Shown: positions 36,081 through 45,494 of the stretch, piece after piece | Numbering within the stretch: position 1 is the first letter of the stretch | Layout of the letters: each line of letters starts with the position of its first letter | NCBI RefSeq assembly: GCF_018263905.1 | Contig: NZ_JAAFZU010000027.1 | Span: forward strand, 40,143-104,142 | Length of the DNA stretch: 64,000 nt | Source: Loktanella sp. SALINAS62 | Lineage (GTDB): Bacteria > Pseudomonadota > Alphaproteobacteria > Rhodobacterales > Rhodobacteraceae | Direction of reading: 5' to 3' | Translations under genes and position numbers: made by a program | Notes under the pieces: generated by a model | Databases searched by the model: none | Seen by the model: only the letters and a program-made list of their open reading frames with translations | What the model was told of the DNA's origin: nothing

Positions 36081-38321
36081 ATGACCACCAACACACAACT
36101 TGACGATCAGACAGATGGGCCTGTGATTGCTGACGGGGTCGACGACGAACCTGTCGAACACAACCGCCGCATCTATGCAGGCAATACCTATATCGCCGTC
36201 GCGGTGCTGTCAGGCTTTTACGCGCTGTTCCATATGGCGGCATTGAATGGGTGGTCGATCAACAGCTGGACCGGAATCGACATTCCGGGACTCCCTTCAT
36301 TTCCGATGGAAACATGGAATTTCCGCATCGTGCATATCGCCGGCGCGTTGATCCTGGGTTTCTTTTTGTATTCCGCGCGGTCATTCTCCGAGGCTGATCA
36401 TGGCGGATATAAACACCCGCTTGATCTGGTGGCCTATGCCGCCGCCATACCGGCACTTTATGCGCTTTATACCGCGATGTCGTTTGCGTCACAAATTGCC
36501 GGTGGCACCATGTGGAACGGGATGGATGCGGGCATTCGCAATGCAGAAATCTACCATTACGGTCTGCCGTTGCTGGTCGCGACCACCGCCGGGATCGTGC
36601 TGGGCTGGATGCGCCCCCGCGTTCGCGGGGCCATCGCAAGCGCAGATATCGTGCTTGCGATCTGTGCCGTTGCAGTCGCCGCCTATCTGATCACGATCTA
36701 TGGCACGTTGATGCGCAATTCCACGGGCACACCCTTTGCCCCGATCGGCATCAGCCTTGCGGCGGTCGCAGGTACGGCCCTGATCATGGAAATGACCCGC
36801 CGCGTCGCCGGGCTGGCGCTGATCATCATTGCGGGCGTCTTTTTGGTCTATGTGTTCGTCGGTGATCTTTTGCCGGGGTTCCTGAACGCGCCGAATATCG
36901 CGTGGGACCGGTTCTTTAGCCAAGTCTATACGGACGCTGGTATCCTTGGGCCGACCACTGCGGTGTCATCGACCTATATCATCTTGTTCATCATCTTTGC
37001 GGCCTTTTTACAGGCATCCAAGGTCGGTGATTATTTCGTTAACTTTGCCTTTGCCGCCGCCGGTCGCGCGCGCGGTGGCCCGGCCAAGGTCGCGATTTTT
37101 GCGTCCGGCCTGATGGGTATGATCAACGGTACCTCTGCCGGGAACGTCGTGGCGACGGGGTCGCTGACCATCCCGCTGATGAAAAAGGTGGGATACAAAC
37201 CCCAGACCGCCGGCGCGGTCGAAGCTGCGGCATCCACGGGCGGTCAGATCATGCCGCCGATCATGGGCGCAGGCGCGTTCATCATGGCCGAAATCACCGG
37301 TATTCCCTATACCGACATCGCGATCGCGGCGATTATCCCGGCCGTGCTGTATTTCGTATCCATCTATTTCATGGTGGATTTCGAAGCAGCCAAGCTGGGT
37401 ATGCGCGGCATGCGCGAGGATGAGTTGCCAAAGTTCCGCAACATGGTCCGGCGGGTGTTCCTGTTCCTGCCCATCATCATCCTGATTGCTGCGCTGTTCA
37501 TGGGATATTCGGTCATCCGGGCGGGCACGCTTGCCACCGCATCGGCGGCGGTCGTCAGTTGGTTCACGCCCTACCGGATGGGGATCAAATCCGTATCAAA
37601 GGCGTTTGAACTGGCGGGCATCATGTCGATCCAGATCATCGCGGTCTGTGCCTGCGCGGGTATCATCGTTGGTGTGATTTCACTGACCGGCGTGGGTGCG
37701 CGGTTCTCGTCCGTGCTGCTGAACATCGCAGATGCAAACCAGTTGCTGGCCCTGTTTTTCGCAATGTGTATTTCCATCCTGTTGGGGATGGGGATGCCGA
37801 CGACAGCAGCGTATGCGGTGGCCGCGTCCGTGGTGGCGCCGGGCTTGATCCAACTGGGGATTCCGGCGCTGACGGCACATTTCTTTGTGTTCTATTTTGC
37901 GGTCGTGTCCGCGATCACGCCGCCTGTGGCACTTGCCAGTTATGCGGCGGCTGGCATTTCGGGATCGAACCCGATGTCGACCTCTATGGCGTCGTTCAAG
38001 ATCGGGATTTCCGCCTTTATCGTGCCGTTCATGTTCTTCTACAACAGTGCGATCCTGTTCGATGGCGCGTGGTATGAAATTCTGCGCGCAGCGGCGACGG
38101 CCATATTCGGTGTGTTTCTGCTATCGTCCGGCGTACAGGGGTGGTGGGTCGGCGGTCGCGCATCCGTCGTTGTCCGGGTGGGCCTGATTGTGGTCGCCTT
38201 GTTCATGATCGAAGGCGGACTGATCTCTGACGCGATCGGGGTCGGCGGGGCGGTCGCGCTGTATCTGCTGACCAAGGCGACCCGGCCAAAAACCGGCAAG
38301 GACAGCGCAGCCGCAGCCTGA
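36081..38321 (+). CDS. TAXI-TRAP transporter fused permease (DctQM type)
   Basis: This 746-residue inner-membrane protein combines small and large TRAP subunits in one chain. The N-terminal part (about 30-240) has a DctQ-like set of helices. The remainder is DctM-like, with GLMGMINGTSAGNVVATGS, GGQIMPPIMGAGAF, GMGMPTTAAYAVAASVVAP and a C-terminal TTAVSS-like helix set. It carries out sodium-driven uptake for the TAXI receptor encoded upstream. The start at MTTNTQLDD has GGGG 8 bases before it; earlier ATGs (36069, 35988) would run into the stem-loop and repeat region. A strong terminator follows. Confidence 0.92.
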   Translation: MTTNTQLDDQTDGPVIADGVDDEPVEHNRRIYAGNTYIAVAVLSGFYALFHMAALNGWSINSWTGIDIPGLPSFPMETWNFRIVHIAGALILGFFLYSARSFSEADHGGYKHPLDLVAYAAAIPALYALYTAMSFASQIAGGTMWNGMDAGIRNAEIYHYGLPLLVATTAGIVLGWMRPRVRGAIASADIVLAICAVAVAAYLITIYGTLMRNSTGTPFAPIGISLAAVAGTALIMEMTRRVAGLALIIIAGVFLVYVFVGDLLPGFLNAPNIAWDRFFSQVYTDAGILGPTTAVSSTYIILFIIFAAFLQASKVGDYFVNFAFAAAGRARGGPAKVAIFASGLMGMINGTSAGNVVATGSLTIPLMKKVGYKPQTAGAVEAAASTGGQIMPPIMGAGAFIMAEITGIPYTDIAIAAIIPAVLYFVSIYFMVDFEAAKLGMRGMREDELPKFRNMVRRVFLFLPIIILIAALFMGYSVIRAGTLATASAAVVSWFTPYRMGIKSVSKAFELAGIMSIQIIAVCACAGIIVGVISLTGVGARFSSVLLNIADANQLLALFFAMCISILLGMGMPTTAAYAVAASVVAPGLIQLGIPALTAHFFVFYFAVVSAITPPVALASYAAAGISGSNPMSTSMASFKIGISAFIVPFMFFYNSAILFDGAWYEILRAAATAIFGVFLLSSGVQGWWVGGRASVVVRVGLIVVALFMIEGGLISDAIGVGGAVALYLLTKATRPKTGKDSAAAA

Positions 38322-38343
38322 ACCGACACCAGCACACAAGACG

Positions 38344-38374
38344 AAAAAAGCGGGGCACGTGGCCCCGCTTTTTT
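38344..38374. terminator. Bidirectional rho-independent terminator
   Basis: Stem GCGGGGC/GCCCCGC (38350-38356 and 38362-38368) is flanked by A6 and T6. It serves the TAXI-TRAP operon on the plus strand and the convergent tctCBA operon on the minus strand. Confidence 0.92.
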
Positions 38375-38410
38375 ATGTGTCTGGCTTGCTCTGTTTCGCG
38401 CCACGCACCA

Positions 38411-39925
38411 TCAATCCCCGTCGGCGACGCCTTCTGCGCGTTTGCGCGCGCGGTAAGACCGGAAGCTAGGCAGGATCACCAGCAAGGCGGCCAAGACCAG
38501 CAAGCCCAGCGTCATCGGGCGTTCAACGATGAAATCAAAGCCACGGTAAAGCTGCATCGCGCGGGCAAAATTGTTTTCCAGCATCACGCCAAGGATGAAC
38601 CCGATCAGCAGCGGTGCCAGCGGATAGTCCGCGAACCGCAGGATGGTTGCCACGATACCGAACCCCACAAGTATCAGCAATTCGGTGGAATTATTCTGAC
38701 CCAGATAACTGCCCATCAGCGTGAAAAACAAAATGAACGGGATCAGAAAGGTGCGCGGGATCGTCAGGATCTTGGCGATATAGGGGATCAGCGGCAGGTT
38801 CAGCACCAGCAGCACAAGGTTGCCGATATACATCGACATGATGACGGCCCAGAACACATCTGGTTCGTCGATCATCAGCCGCGGTCCCGGCGTCACGTTC
38901 AGTGCCAAAAGCGCGCCCAGCAAAATTGCTGTCGTGCCGGACCCCGGAATACCCAGCGTCAGCAGTGGCACGAATGATCCGGTGCAGGCGGCGTTGTTCG
39001 CGGCTTCGGGCGCGGCAATCCCCTTGATCGATCCTTTGCCGAACTCGGCCTGTTCGGCCCCCTTTGCGATGTTGCGCTCTACGGCGTAGCCCAAGAATGA
39101 CGCAATCGTCGCCCCCGCCCCCGGCAATACACCAATAAAGAAGCCCTGAATTGATTGACGCCCGATCACTGGTGCGATGCTGCGTGCTTCGCTGCGCGAA
39201 ATGCGCAATCCGCTGATCTTGCCGCTGTCACCCGTGGCAGCGCGGCCCGGGTTCATGACAAGAAACAACGCTTCGGGCAGGGCAAACATCGCCATAGCCA
39301 GCGTGATGAACGAAAAACCCGATTGCAGTTCCATCATGCCAAAGGTGAAACGCGGTGTGTTCGACAGCGCACCTTCGCCAACGGTGCCCAGCATAAGGCC
39401 CAGAACCGTCATCATCAGCGCCTTGGCCACCTGCCCCGTACCGGCAAAGGCCGCGATGGCCGACAGACCGACAACCATCAAGGCGAAATATTCTGCCGAA
39501 TGAAACAGCAGCGCCACAGATGACAGGGCCGGGGCAAATATCATCAACAGGACCGCACCGATAGTGCCACCTGCGAAACTGGCGATAGCAGCAATGGTCA
39601 GCGCCTTGCCTGCCTGTCCCTTACGGGCCAAGGGATAGCCGTCGAACGACGTGGCGACGGTGCCTGCGACGCCCGGTGCGTTTAACAGGATCGACGATGT
39701 CGACCCCCCGAAAATCGCCCCGTAATAAACACCTGACAGCAAAATCAGCGCCGACGTCGGATCACCGATGCCAATGGCGATGGGAATCATGATGGCGATG
39801 ATCGACATCGGGCCAAGGCCCGGCAACATGCCGATCAGCGTGCCGATCACACAGCCCAGCACGACGATCATCAGGTTGAATGGTGTGACAGCCGTCGCCA
39901 GCCCGATCAGAATACCTTCAATCAT
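38411..39925 (-). CDS. tctA: Tripartite tricarboxylate transporter large permease TctA
   Basis: This 504-residue membrane protein has about 12 helices. GCVIGTLIGMLPGLGPM, YYGAIFGGSTSSILLNAPG and the repeated GVLPGAGATIASFLGY and GIPGSGTTAILLGAL are classic TctA motifs. With TctB it transports a carboxylate (citrate in the founding system) delivered by TctC. The start at MIEGILIG fits homologues; the upstream extension to 40000 overlaps tctB. It is the last gene of tctCBA and ends before the shared terminator. The substrate is not predictable from sequence. Confidence 0.93.
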   Translation of the reverse strand: MIEGILIGLATAVTPFNLMIVVLGCVIGTLIGMLPGLGPMSIIAIMIPIAIGIGDPTSALILLSGVYYGAIFGGSTSSILLNAPGVAGTVATSFDGYPLARKGQAGKALTIAAIASFAGGTIGAVLLMIFAPALSSVALLFHSAEYFALMVVGLSAIAAFAGTGQVAKALMMTVLGLMLGTVGEGALSNTPRFTFGMMELQSGFSFITLAMAMFALPEALFLVMNPGRAATGDSGKISGLRISRSEARSIAPVIGRQSIQGFFIGVLPGAGATIASFLGYAVERNIAKGAEQAEFGKGSIKGIAAPEAANNAACTGSFVPLLTLGIPGSGTTAILLGALLALNVTPGPRLMIDEPDVFWAVIMSMYIGNLVLLVLNLPLIPYIAKILTIPRTFLIPFILFFTLMGSYLGQNNSTELLILVGFGIVATILRFADYPLAPLLIGFILGVMLENNFARAMQLYRGFDFIVERPMTLGLLVLAALLVILPSFRSYRARKRAEGVADGD

Positions 39926-39936
39926 TTGTCCAACCC

Positions 39937-40425
39937 TTACATGAACATGCCGGGCCAGGGGCGCAGGAAAATGCCCAGCACCTCTTGGACCAGATACCAA
40001 ATCGAACCGGCAGCAATGACAGCGACCGGAATCATGATGTGAAAACGCCGTTCACCCAGAAGCAGCGAGCCGACGAATAGAAAACCCACCGTCGCGCCCA
40101 GAAACCCCAGCGGCCGCAGCAGCAGGGCGTAGCCCAGCATCAGGACGATCAAGCCAAGCGCCTGCCCAACATGGTAATCGCCAAGCCGCGTCAGATCGAT
40201 CGCGCCGTCTTTCTTGGTCTCGTTTGCGGCGGGCTTTGAGCTGAACAGAATGATAAATCCAACGACCAGCCCCGCTACCGTCAATATCTTGGGAAAGGTT
40301 GATGGCCAGACCGGATTGCGCTGCAGGATCGGCGGCAATTGGTCGTCCATTGTGAAGAATGCGGCGTAGCCATAGACGCAGCACAGCGTGATAAAGGCCA
40401 GCGCGATCCAGCGATCGAGTGCCAT
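39937..40425 (-). CDS. tctB: Tripartite tricarboxylate transporter small permease TctB
   Basis: The protein has 162 residues and four predicted helices (about residues 7-25, 40-58, 85-125 split by GFLGATV, and 135-155). Its size and placement, and the sequence WPSTFPKILTVAGLVVGF, match TctB subunits. It associates with TctA in the inner membrane. It starts with ATG after GGGAGGG. A stem-loop lies between tctC and this gene, and tctA follows after 11 bases. Confidence 0.87.
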   Translation of the reverse strand: MALDRWIALAFITLCCVYGYAAFFTMDDQLPPILQRNPVWPSTFPKILTVAGLVVGFIILFSSKPAANETKKDGAIDLTRLGDYHVGQALGLIVLMLGYALLLRPLGFLGATVGFLFVGSLLLGERRFHIMIPVAVIAAGSIWYLVQEVLGIFLRPWPGMFM

Positions 40426-40466
40426 CGGCGGTCCCTCCCCGAGGATGTGATAAGCAAAGTGTGTGC

Positions 40467-40489
40467 GGATGCCCCACGCAGGGGCACCC
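40467..40489 (-). terminator. Stem-loop between tctC and tctB
   Basis: Read on the minus strand, GGGTGCCCC/GGGGCATCC pairs over 9 bp (one G-U) with a 5-base loop. No U-tract follows. It lies 47 bases after the tctC stop and probably favours the binding protein over the permeases. Confidence 0.55.
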
Positions 40490-40536
40490 GGCTTGCGTTC
40501 CGATGTTCTGCCAGCGACAGCGGCGAGGAACAGTTT

Positions 40537-41523
40537 TTAGAGGAAGCCCAGTTCGCGCATCAGATCACCGATCTGGATTTCCTGCTGCTCTAGAAACTGG
40601 GTGAATTCTTCACCGGGCTGGTAGATGTTCACCAATCCCATACGCGCGCGGACTTCTTCCCATTCGGGAGTTTCCATCATTGCGGCCAGCATCGCCTGAT
40701 ATTCGGCCTGCTTTTCTTCAGACAGACCGGGCGCGCCAAAGAAACCGCGCCAGTTCACGAACTGCGCATCGATCCCCTGTTCGACAAAGGTCGGCGCCGC
40801 GTCATATGCAGGAACACGGTCCGGCGCAGTTACGCCAAGGATACGGACCTCACCCTGTTCTGCCAGTCCGATTGCTTCGGAAAACCCTGTGGACAGTGCC
40901 TTGATTTCACCGGACAAAAGGCCAGCCATTGCTTCGCCACCGGCATCGTACCCGATATAGTTAAAGGCGGTCGGGTCTTCACCGGCGCCCTGCATGACAA
41001 TGGCCGCAACAAGGTGGTCCATGCCACCCGGAACCGAACCGCCACCGATGGTCAGCGCATTGGGGTCTTCGCGGTAAATTTCCAGCGCGTCTTCCATCGT
41101 TTCAATCGGGCTGTCTGCCAGAACCACCAAGGCGGCATAGTCGCCCACAGTGCCTGCAACCATGGTCAGGTCACGGAAGCTTTGGGAAATCTCGCCGGTC
41201 AAGGCGCGGATCACGATGGGGGTCGAATTGACCATCAGCGTGCCGTCGCTGCTGGCCGCGTTTTCGATCAGGTTGGCAATCGCCACACCGCCGCCGCCGC
41301 CAGACATGTTTTCATAAGTTGCGTTGCCGACCAGACCTGCATTCATCAGCGCCTCGCCCGTGCCGCGCGCCGTGCCGTCCCAGCCACCACCGGCACCGCC
41401 GGGGATCAGGAAATGCACCGAGTCCATCATCTGATGGCCTTCGGCCTTGGCCATGCCTGTCGCTGCAAAGCTTGCTGTTGCCGCTGCGATCAACGCGCGA
41501 CGTGTCCACCCAAGGGTGTTCAT
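40537..41523 (-). CDS. tctC: Tripartite tricarboxylate transporter substrate-binding protein TctC
   Basis: The 328-residue periplasmic receptor has a signal segment with an Arg pair (MNTLGWTRRALIAAATASFA, cleavage near KAEG). The mature start VHFLIPGGAGGGWDGTARG is the TctC/Bug-family ligand loop, and GGSVPGGMDHLVAA and YIGYDAGGEAMAGLLSG follow. It binds a carboxylate for TctBA. GGAGG lies 7 bases before the ATG. It is the first gene of the minus-strand operon and divergent from tctD across 125 bases that contain a direct-repeat regulator site. Confidence 0.92.
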   Translation of the reverse strand: MNTLGWTRRALIAAATASFAATGMAKAEGHQMMDSVHFLIPGGAGGGWDGTARGTGEALMNAGLVGNATYENMSGGGGGVAIANLIENAASSDGTLMVNSTPIVIRALTGEISQSFRDLTMVAGTVGDYAALVVLADSPIETMEDALEIYREDPNALTIGGGSVPGGMDHLVAAIVMQGAGEDPTAFNYIGYDAGGEAMAGLLSGEIKALSTGFSEAIGLAEQGEVRILGVTAPDRVPAYDAAPTFVEQGIDAQFVNWRGFFGAPGLSEEKQAEYQAMLAAMMETPEWEEVRARMGLVNIYQPGEEFTQFLEQQEIQIGDLMRELGFL

Positions 41524-41587
41524 TGGTAATTCCTCCCATTTGACAGGTGGTCCTCTCCCACCCATAACGCTAGCTAATCACACCAAG

Positions 41588-41605
41588 CTGACAGAAACCT
41601 GACAG
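41588..41605. promoter_or_regulatory. Direct repeat, candidate TctD operator
   Basis: CTGACAG-AAAC-CTGACAG has an 11-base period, the arrangement bound by OmpR/PhoB-type dimers. It lies between tctC and tctD, which are divergent. A related TTGACAG lies at 41540-41546. Confidence 0.6.
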
Positions 41606-41648
41606 GGATCTAGTCCAGTTCCATGTGCAGGGATGCGGGGGGTATCGC

Positions 41649-42320
41649 GTGCGCTATCTTCTGATCGAAGACAACGTCGAACTCGCCGACGCCGTTATCA
41701 AGCGATTGGCGCTGGACGGTCATGCCGTCGATCATGCGACGACGCTGGCCGATGCACAGGACTGTCTTGCCGGTGCCACCTATGACCTGATCCTGCTGGA
41801 CGTGATGTTGCCCGATGGCGATGGCCGCGATTTTCTGGCGCGCAACCGCGCACGTCTGGAAACGCCGGTGATCGTCCTGACCGCGCGCAGTCAGGTATCC
41901 GACCGTGTGGGCGCACTGGATCAGGGGGCAGACGATTACATCACCAAACCTTTTGATTTTTCGGAACTCGAGGCGCGATGCCGTGCCGTACTGCGGCGCC
42001 GTGGCGGGACGGCGCGCAATGAAATCGCGCTTGGCCCAGTTTCGTTCGACCTGCTTGCCGGCACCTTGCAGCGCGACGGTCAAACGCTTGAACTGCGAAG
42101 CCGCGAAATCCGCCTGCTGGAACTTTTCGCCCGCAGCCCCGGCCAGATCCTATCCAAATCGCACCTGATGGATCGTTTGTTTTCCTATGACACCACCGTC
42201 ACCGAAAACGCGATAGAGGTGTATGTCGGGCGGTTGCGCCGCCGGATCGACCAGATGGGTCTGCGCATCGAAACCGTCCGCGGCGAAGGTTACCGCATAG
42301 AGACCGGGGTAAATGACTAA
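41649..42320 (+). CDS. tctD: OmpR-family response regulator TctD
   Basis: This 223-residue regulator has a receiver domain (MRYLLIEDNVELADAV; phospho-acceptor Asp in LILLDVMLPDGDG) and a C-terminal winged helix (LELRSREIRLLELFARSPGQ, ending in VETVRGEGYRIETG). The start is taken as the GTG at 41649, where homologues begin; the frame extends 8 codons upstream. It is divergent from tctCBA and overlaps the kinase gene by 8 bases. It likely activates tctCBA through the 11-base-period repeat. Confidence 0.9.
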   Translation: MRYLLIEDNVELADAVIKRLALDGHAVDHATTLADAQDCLAGATYDLILLDVMLPDGDGRDFLARNRARLETPVIVLTARSQVSDRVGALDQGADDYITKPFDFSELEARCRAVLRRRGGTARNEIALGPVSFDLLAGTLQRDGQTLELRSREIRLLELFARSPGQILSKSHLMDRLFSYDTTVTENAIEVYVGRLRRRIDQMGLRIETVRGEGYRIETGVND

Positions 42321-43686
42321 ATCCCAATCCATCGGTCGCCGATTGACGCTGTTGCTGGCGGCGGTGGCGGCGGTTTTGTCGGTGCTCAGTTGGGCCATGG
42401 TCACGGTGCTGGCACGCGAAGCAACGCAGCGGACCCAGGACAACGTCCTTGCAGCCTCTGTCACGACCATCGCGGAAACCCTGCGAAGCGAACAGGCAGA
42501 GGTGCGGCTGGAATTGCCCTATGCCGCTTTTGCCATGCTCGGCGCGATCAGTCAGGATTTGGTGTTCTACCGGGTTACGGCCAACGACCGGACACTGACA
42601 GGTTACGACGACCTGCCATCGTTTGAAACCGGACGGCAGGGTCAGGTGATGTTCCACACCGCCAATTATCGCAGCGTTCCGATCCGCATGGCCGCAACGA
42701 CACGGCTGATTTCCGTGGGGGACGGACAGACGCAGGTCACCGTGACCGTGGCCCAGACCCGTGACGGCGTCGGCGCGATCGCTGCCGACCTGTCGCAGCT
42801 GGCGGCGTTTTTCTCATTGGCTTTTTTTGCTGTGGCTGTCGGGCTTTCTGCGGTTGTCGCGGCAACATCGCTGCGCCCGTTGAACGAAATCGCGGCTGCC
42901 GTGTCACGGCGCGGTCCGTCCGATCTTCGCCCCGTGCAACGCAATGCACCGGCAGAGCTTGCACCGCTTTTGACAGCGCTGAACCGGCTGATGGACCGCT
43001 TGCGCAATTCGATCCGCCGGTCAGAGGATTTTATCACCGAAGCTGCGCACCGCATCCGGACACCACTGGCAACCGTGCGGGCACAGGCGGAAATCGCGCT
43101 GCGCACCGTGCAGGGTGACACGGAAAAGGACCGCCTGCGCCAGATCATCCGCGCCGTTGACGAAAGCTCGCGTTCGGCGGGGCAATTGCTGGATCATGCG
43201 ACCGTTGCCTACCGGACTGAAAATCTGACACAGGACCGACTGGACCTGTCAGAACTGGCCGCCGACACGCTGGCCGCAATGGAACCCACCGCGTCCATGC
43301 GCGATATTCGTCTGCGGCTGGACGGCGAACAGGCCCCCGTCATCGGTGATCCGATCCTGTTGGAAAGCGCCATTCGCAACGTGCTGGACAACGCCATAAA
43401 ATATTCTGCTGAGGATACGACCGTGACCCTGCACATCACCTGCAGCGACAGCGAAACCCATCTGACAATCTGTGACGAAGGGCCCGGCTTTGGCGATGAA
43501 TCCTTTGATACGCTGACCGAACGGTTCCGTCGTGGCCCCAATACCGGCGGTATCGTCGGTTCGGGACTGGGGCTGACCATCGTGGCAGAGGTCATGGCCG
43601 CCCACGGCGGTCGGATCGAACTGACCACATCAACGCACAACGAAAGGGGCGGCGCATGCGTTTGCTTTACCTTGCCTTCGGCCTGA
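42313..43686 (+). CDS. tctE: TctE-like sensor histidine kinase
   Basis: This 457-residue kinase has TM1 at about residues 10-30, a short periplasmic domain (about 130 residues), TM2 at about 160-182, a HAMP-like linker and the His box FITEAAHRIRTPLATV (the usual SHELRTP position reads AHRIRTP). An HATPase domain follows with NVLDNAIKYS, DEGPGF and GSGLGLTIVAEV. It is the partner of TctD, whose gene it overlaps. The next gene, a periplasmic binding protein, overlaps its end by 31 bases and may take part in ligand sensing. Confidence 0.88.
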   Translation: MTKSQSIGRRLTLLLAAVAAVLSVLSWAMVTVLAREATQRTQDNVLAASVTTIAETLRSEQAEVRLELPYAAFAMLGAISQDLVFYRVTANDRTLTGYDDLPSFETGRQGQVMFHTANYRSVPIRMAATTRLISVGDGQTQVTVTVAQTRDGVGAIAADLSQLAAFFSLAFFAVAVGLSAVVAATSLRPLNEIAAAVSRRGPSDLRPVQRNAPAELAPLLTALNRLMDRLRNSIRRSEDFITEAAHRIRTPLATVRAQAEIALRTVQGDTEKDRLRQIIRAVDESSRSAGQLLDHATVAYRTENLTQDRLDLSELAADTLAAMEPTASMRDIRLRLDGEQAPVIGDPILLESAIRNVLDNAIKYSAEDTTVTLHITCSDSETHLTICDEGPGFGDESFDTLTERFRRGPNTGGIVGSGLGLTIVAEVMAAHGGRIELTTSTHNERGGACVCFTLPSA

Positions 43687-44684
43687 TCCTTTGGACAACA
43701 AGCCACGCCAGCGCACTGGACGTCGAAGAACATCAGTATTTCCCCGGCAGTGGCGCGCGCGTTCTGAAAATCCTGTCGACCACCGATCTTGCATTGTTCG
43801 CGCCTTATGTCCGGGCGTTTCAGGACATACGACCTGATATCGCAGTGGATTATACCGTTGTTTCGTCCAGCGAATTGCACCGCGCGATCCGTGACGGTGC
43901 GCAATTCGATCTTGCGATCTCTTCTGCGATGGACCTGCAACTGAAACTGGCCAACGACGGATTCGCCCTGCCCTATTGGTCCGATGCGGTGGAAAAGCTG
44001 CCCGACTGGGCGCGCTGGCGCACCCTTATATTTGCAATCACAGCGGAGTCTGCTGTCGTGGTCGTCAACACGGACCTTTTTGAAGGTCTTGATCTGCCCG
44101 AAACCCGACAGGATCTTCTTGCGCTTCTGCGTGACAATCCCGACCGCTTTGCTGGCGCGGTGGGCACATATGATGTCCGGGTCAGCGGGTTGGGATATCT
44201 TTTTGCGACGCAGGACGACCGCGCCACAGATGCGTTTTGGCGCCTGAACGAAGTCATGGGCCGTCTTGATCCGCAGCTTTATTGTTGCTCTGGGCAGATG
44301 ATCGACGATGTCGATGAGGGGCGTCTTGCCTTGGCCTATAACGTGTTGGACAGTTACGCTGTCGGTCGGTTGGCAGCGGACAAGGGCGGCCGCATGCAAA
44401 TTCTGGAAATGCAGGATTTTACCAATGTCATGCTTCGCACCGTGCTTATCCCCGCCACGGCACAGGACATCGATGCGGCAGGTGCGATGATCGACATGCT
44501 GACGACGCTGGGCATACGCGACCAGCCCGGCGATTGGCCCTTACCCTCGCTTAGCCTGTCGGGTCCGTTGGAAAAGTCGGGCTTCGGCCCAATCCGGCTT
44601 GGCCCTGCGTTGATGGTCTATCTTGATCCGCTGAACAGACGGAATTTTCTGACAGAGTGGGAAGACGCGATGGAACAGCGATAG
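43656..44684 (+). CDS. Periplasmic solute-binding protein linked to TctDE
   Basis: The 342-residue protein starts with a Sec signal (MRLLYLAFGLILWTTSHASA). The mature part begins VLKILSTTDLALFAPYVRAFQDIRP and carries WSDAVEKLPDWARWRT and GPIRLGPALMVYLDPLNRRNF, as in ABC-type Fe3+ or polyol-like extracellular solute-binding proteins. No ABC permease or ATPase gene is adjacent, and it overlaps the tctE-like kinase gene. That points to a sensory accessory protein that presents ligand to the kinase rather than a transporter subunit; this is inference from arrangement. Confidence 0.75.
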   Translation: MRLLYLAFGLILWTTSHASALDVEEHQYFPGSGARVLKILSTTDLALFAPYVRAFQDIRPDIAVDYTVVSSSELHRAIRDGAQFDLAISSAMDLQLKLANDGFALPYWSDAVEKLPDWARWRTLIFAITAESAVVVVNTDLFEGLDLPETRQDLLALLRDNPDRFAGAVGTYDVRVSGLGYLFATQDDRATDAFWRLNEVMGRLDPQLYCCSGQMIDDVDEGRLALAYNVLDSYAVGRLAADKGGRMQILEMQDFTNVMLRTVLIPATAQDIDAAGAMIDMLTTLGIRDQPGDWPLPSLSLSGPLEKSGFGPIRLGPALMVYLDPLNRRNFLTEWEDAMEQR

Positions 44685-44829
44685 CTGTCATTGCCGTTTG
44701 CGCATTTGTCGCATCACCATTTGCCGCCACCGCCATAGAAAGGGTCGCAATTTCGGCCCTTATTTTCGGGATTCGCATTTAGGATTCGGGATCGCAAGCG
44801 GTGCGTCACCGCGACACTATTGATGCAAG

Positions 44830-45336
44830 GTGGATCGCCTGGGAATGAAACGGATTGGCCTCGACGCGACCGACATTCGCATCCTGTGCGCGGTGCAGCA
44901 GCATGGCCAGCTGAGCAAGGCCAAGCTTGCGCAGATTGCCAACATTTCCGCGACACCATGCTGGGCGCGACTCGACCGGCTAAAGGCAGCGGGCATGATC
45001 CGGGGGTATCATGGCGACATTGCATTGGAACGGGTCTGCGATGTTACGCAGGTCACGGTGACAGTGTCGCTGACCCACCATCGCAAGGCCGATTTTGAAA
45101 GGTTCGAAGCGTTTGTCATGGGACGGGACGAGATCACAGAATGTGCCGCCACCGGCGGTGGCATGGATTACGTTCTGAAGGTCATCAATGCCAACCTTGG
45201 CACGTTCCAGACGCTTATGCAGGCAATGCTGGATGCAGAACTTGGGATTGATCGGTACATGACCTACATCGCGACCCGAGTCGTCAAGGCAACCCAGCCC
45301 AACCTGATCAAACTGGCCGCAAAAACCAACGGTTGA
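44830..45336 (+). CDS. Lrp/AsnC-family transcriptional regulator
   Basis: The protein has about 168 residues. An N-terminal HTH (LDATDIRILCAVQQHGQLSKAKLAQIANIS, quoted in part as QLSKAKLAQIANIS) is followed by a RAM/AsnC ligand domain (about 70-150) with DEITECAATGGGMDYVLKV. Such regulators sense amino acids or related effectors and often control a neighbouring gene. The GTG at 44830 is used as start, with AAGG nearby; ATG at 44845 (MKRIGLDATD) is an alternative. It lies 158 bases upstream of the DmdA/GcvT-like gene on the same strand, its probable target. Confidence 0.88.
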   Translation: MDRLGMKRIGLDATDIRILCAVQQHGQLSKAKLAQIANISATPCWARLDRLKAAGMIRGYHGDIALERVCDVTQVTVTVSLTHHRKADFERFEAFVMGRDEITECAATGGGMDYVLKVINANLGTFQTLMQAMLDAELGIDRYMTYIATRVVKATQPNLIKLAAKTNG

Positions 45337-45383
45337 CCGAACAGACTGAACGGTCCTCACTTTGCCAAAAAACAGCCCGTCTG

Positions 45384-45408
45384 GCCTGAAAGCGCCCATT
45401 TTTCAGGC
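45384..45408. promoter_or_regulatory. Inverted repeat between lrp-like and dmdA-like genes
   Basis: GCCTGAAA/TTTCAGGC is a perfect 8-bp stem with a 9-base spacer. It could be an operator for the Lrp-type regulator or a weak terminator; no T-run follows. Confidence 0.4.
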
Positions 45409-45494
45409 TAATTTCGCACATCGTTTGGACCTAAGTTCGTCAAAGTTTCAGCAGTTTCGGGGTGTCCGGGACGAGTGATGTAAGGGAGGTCACA

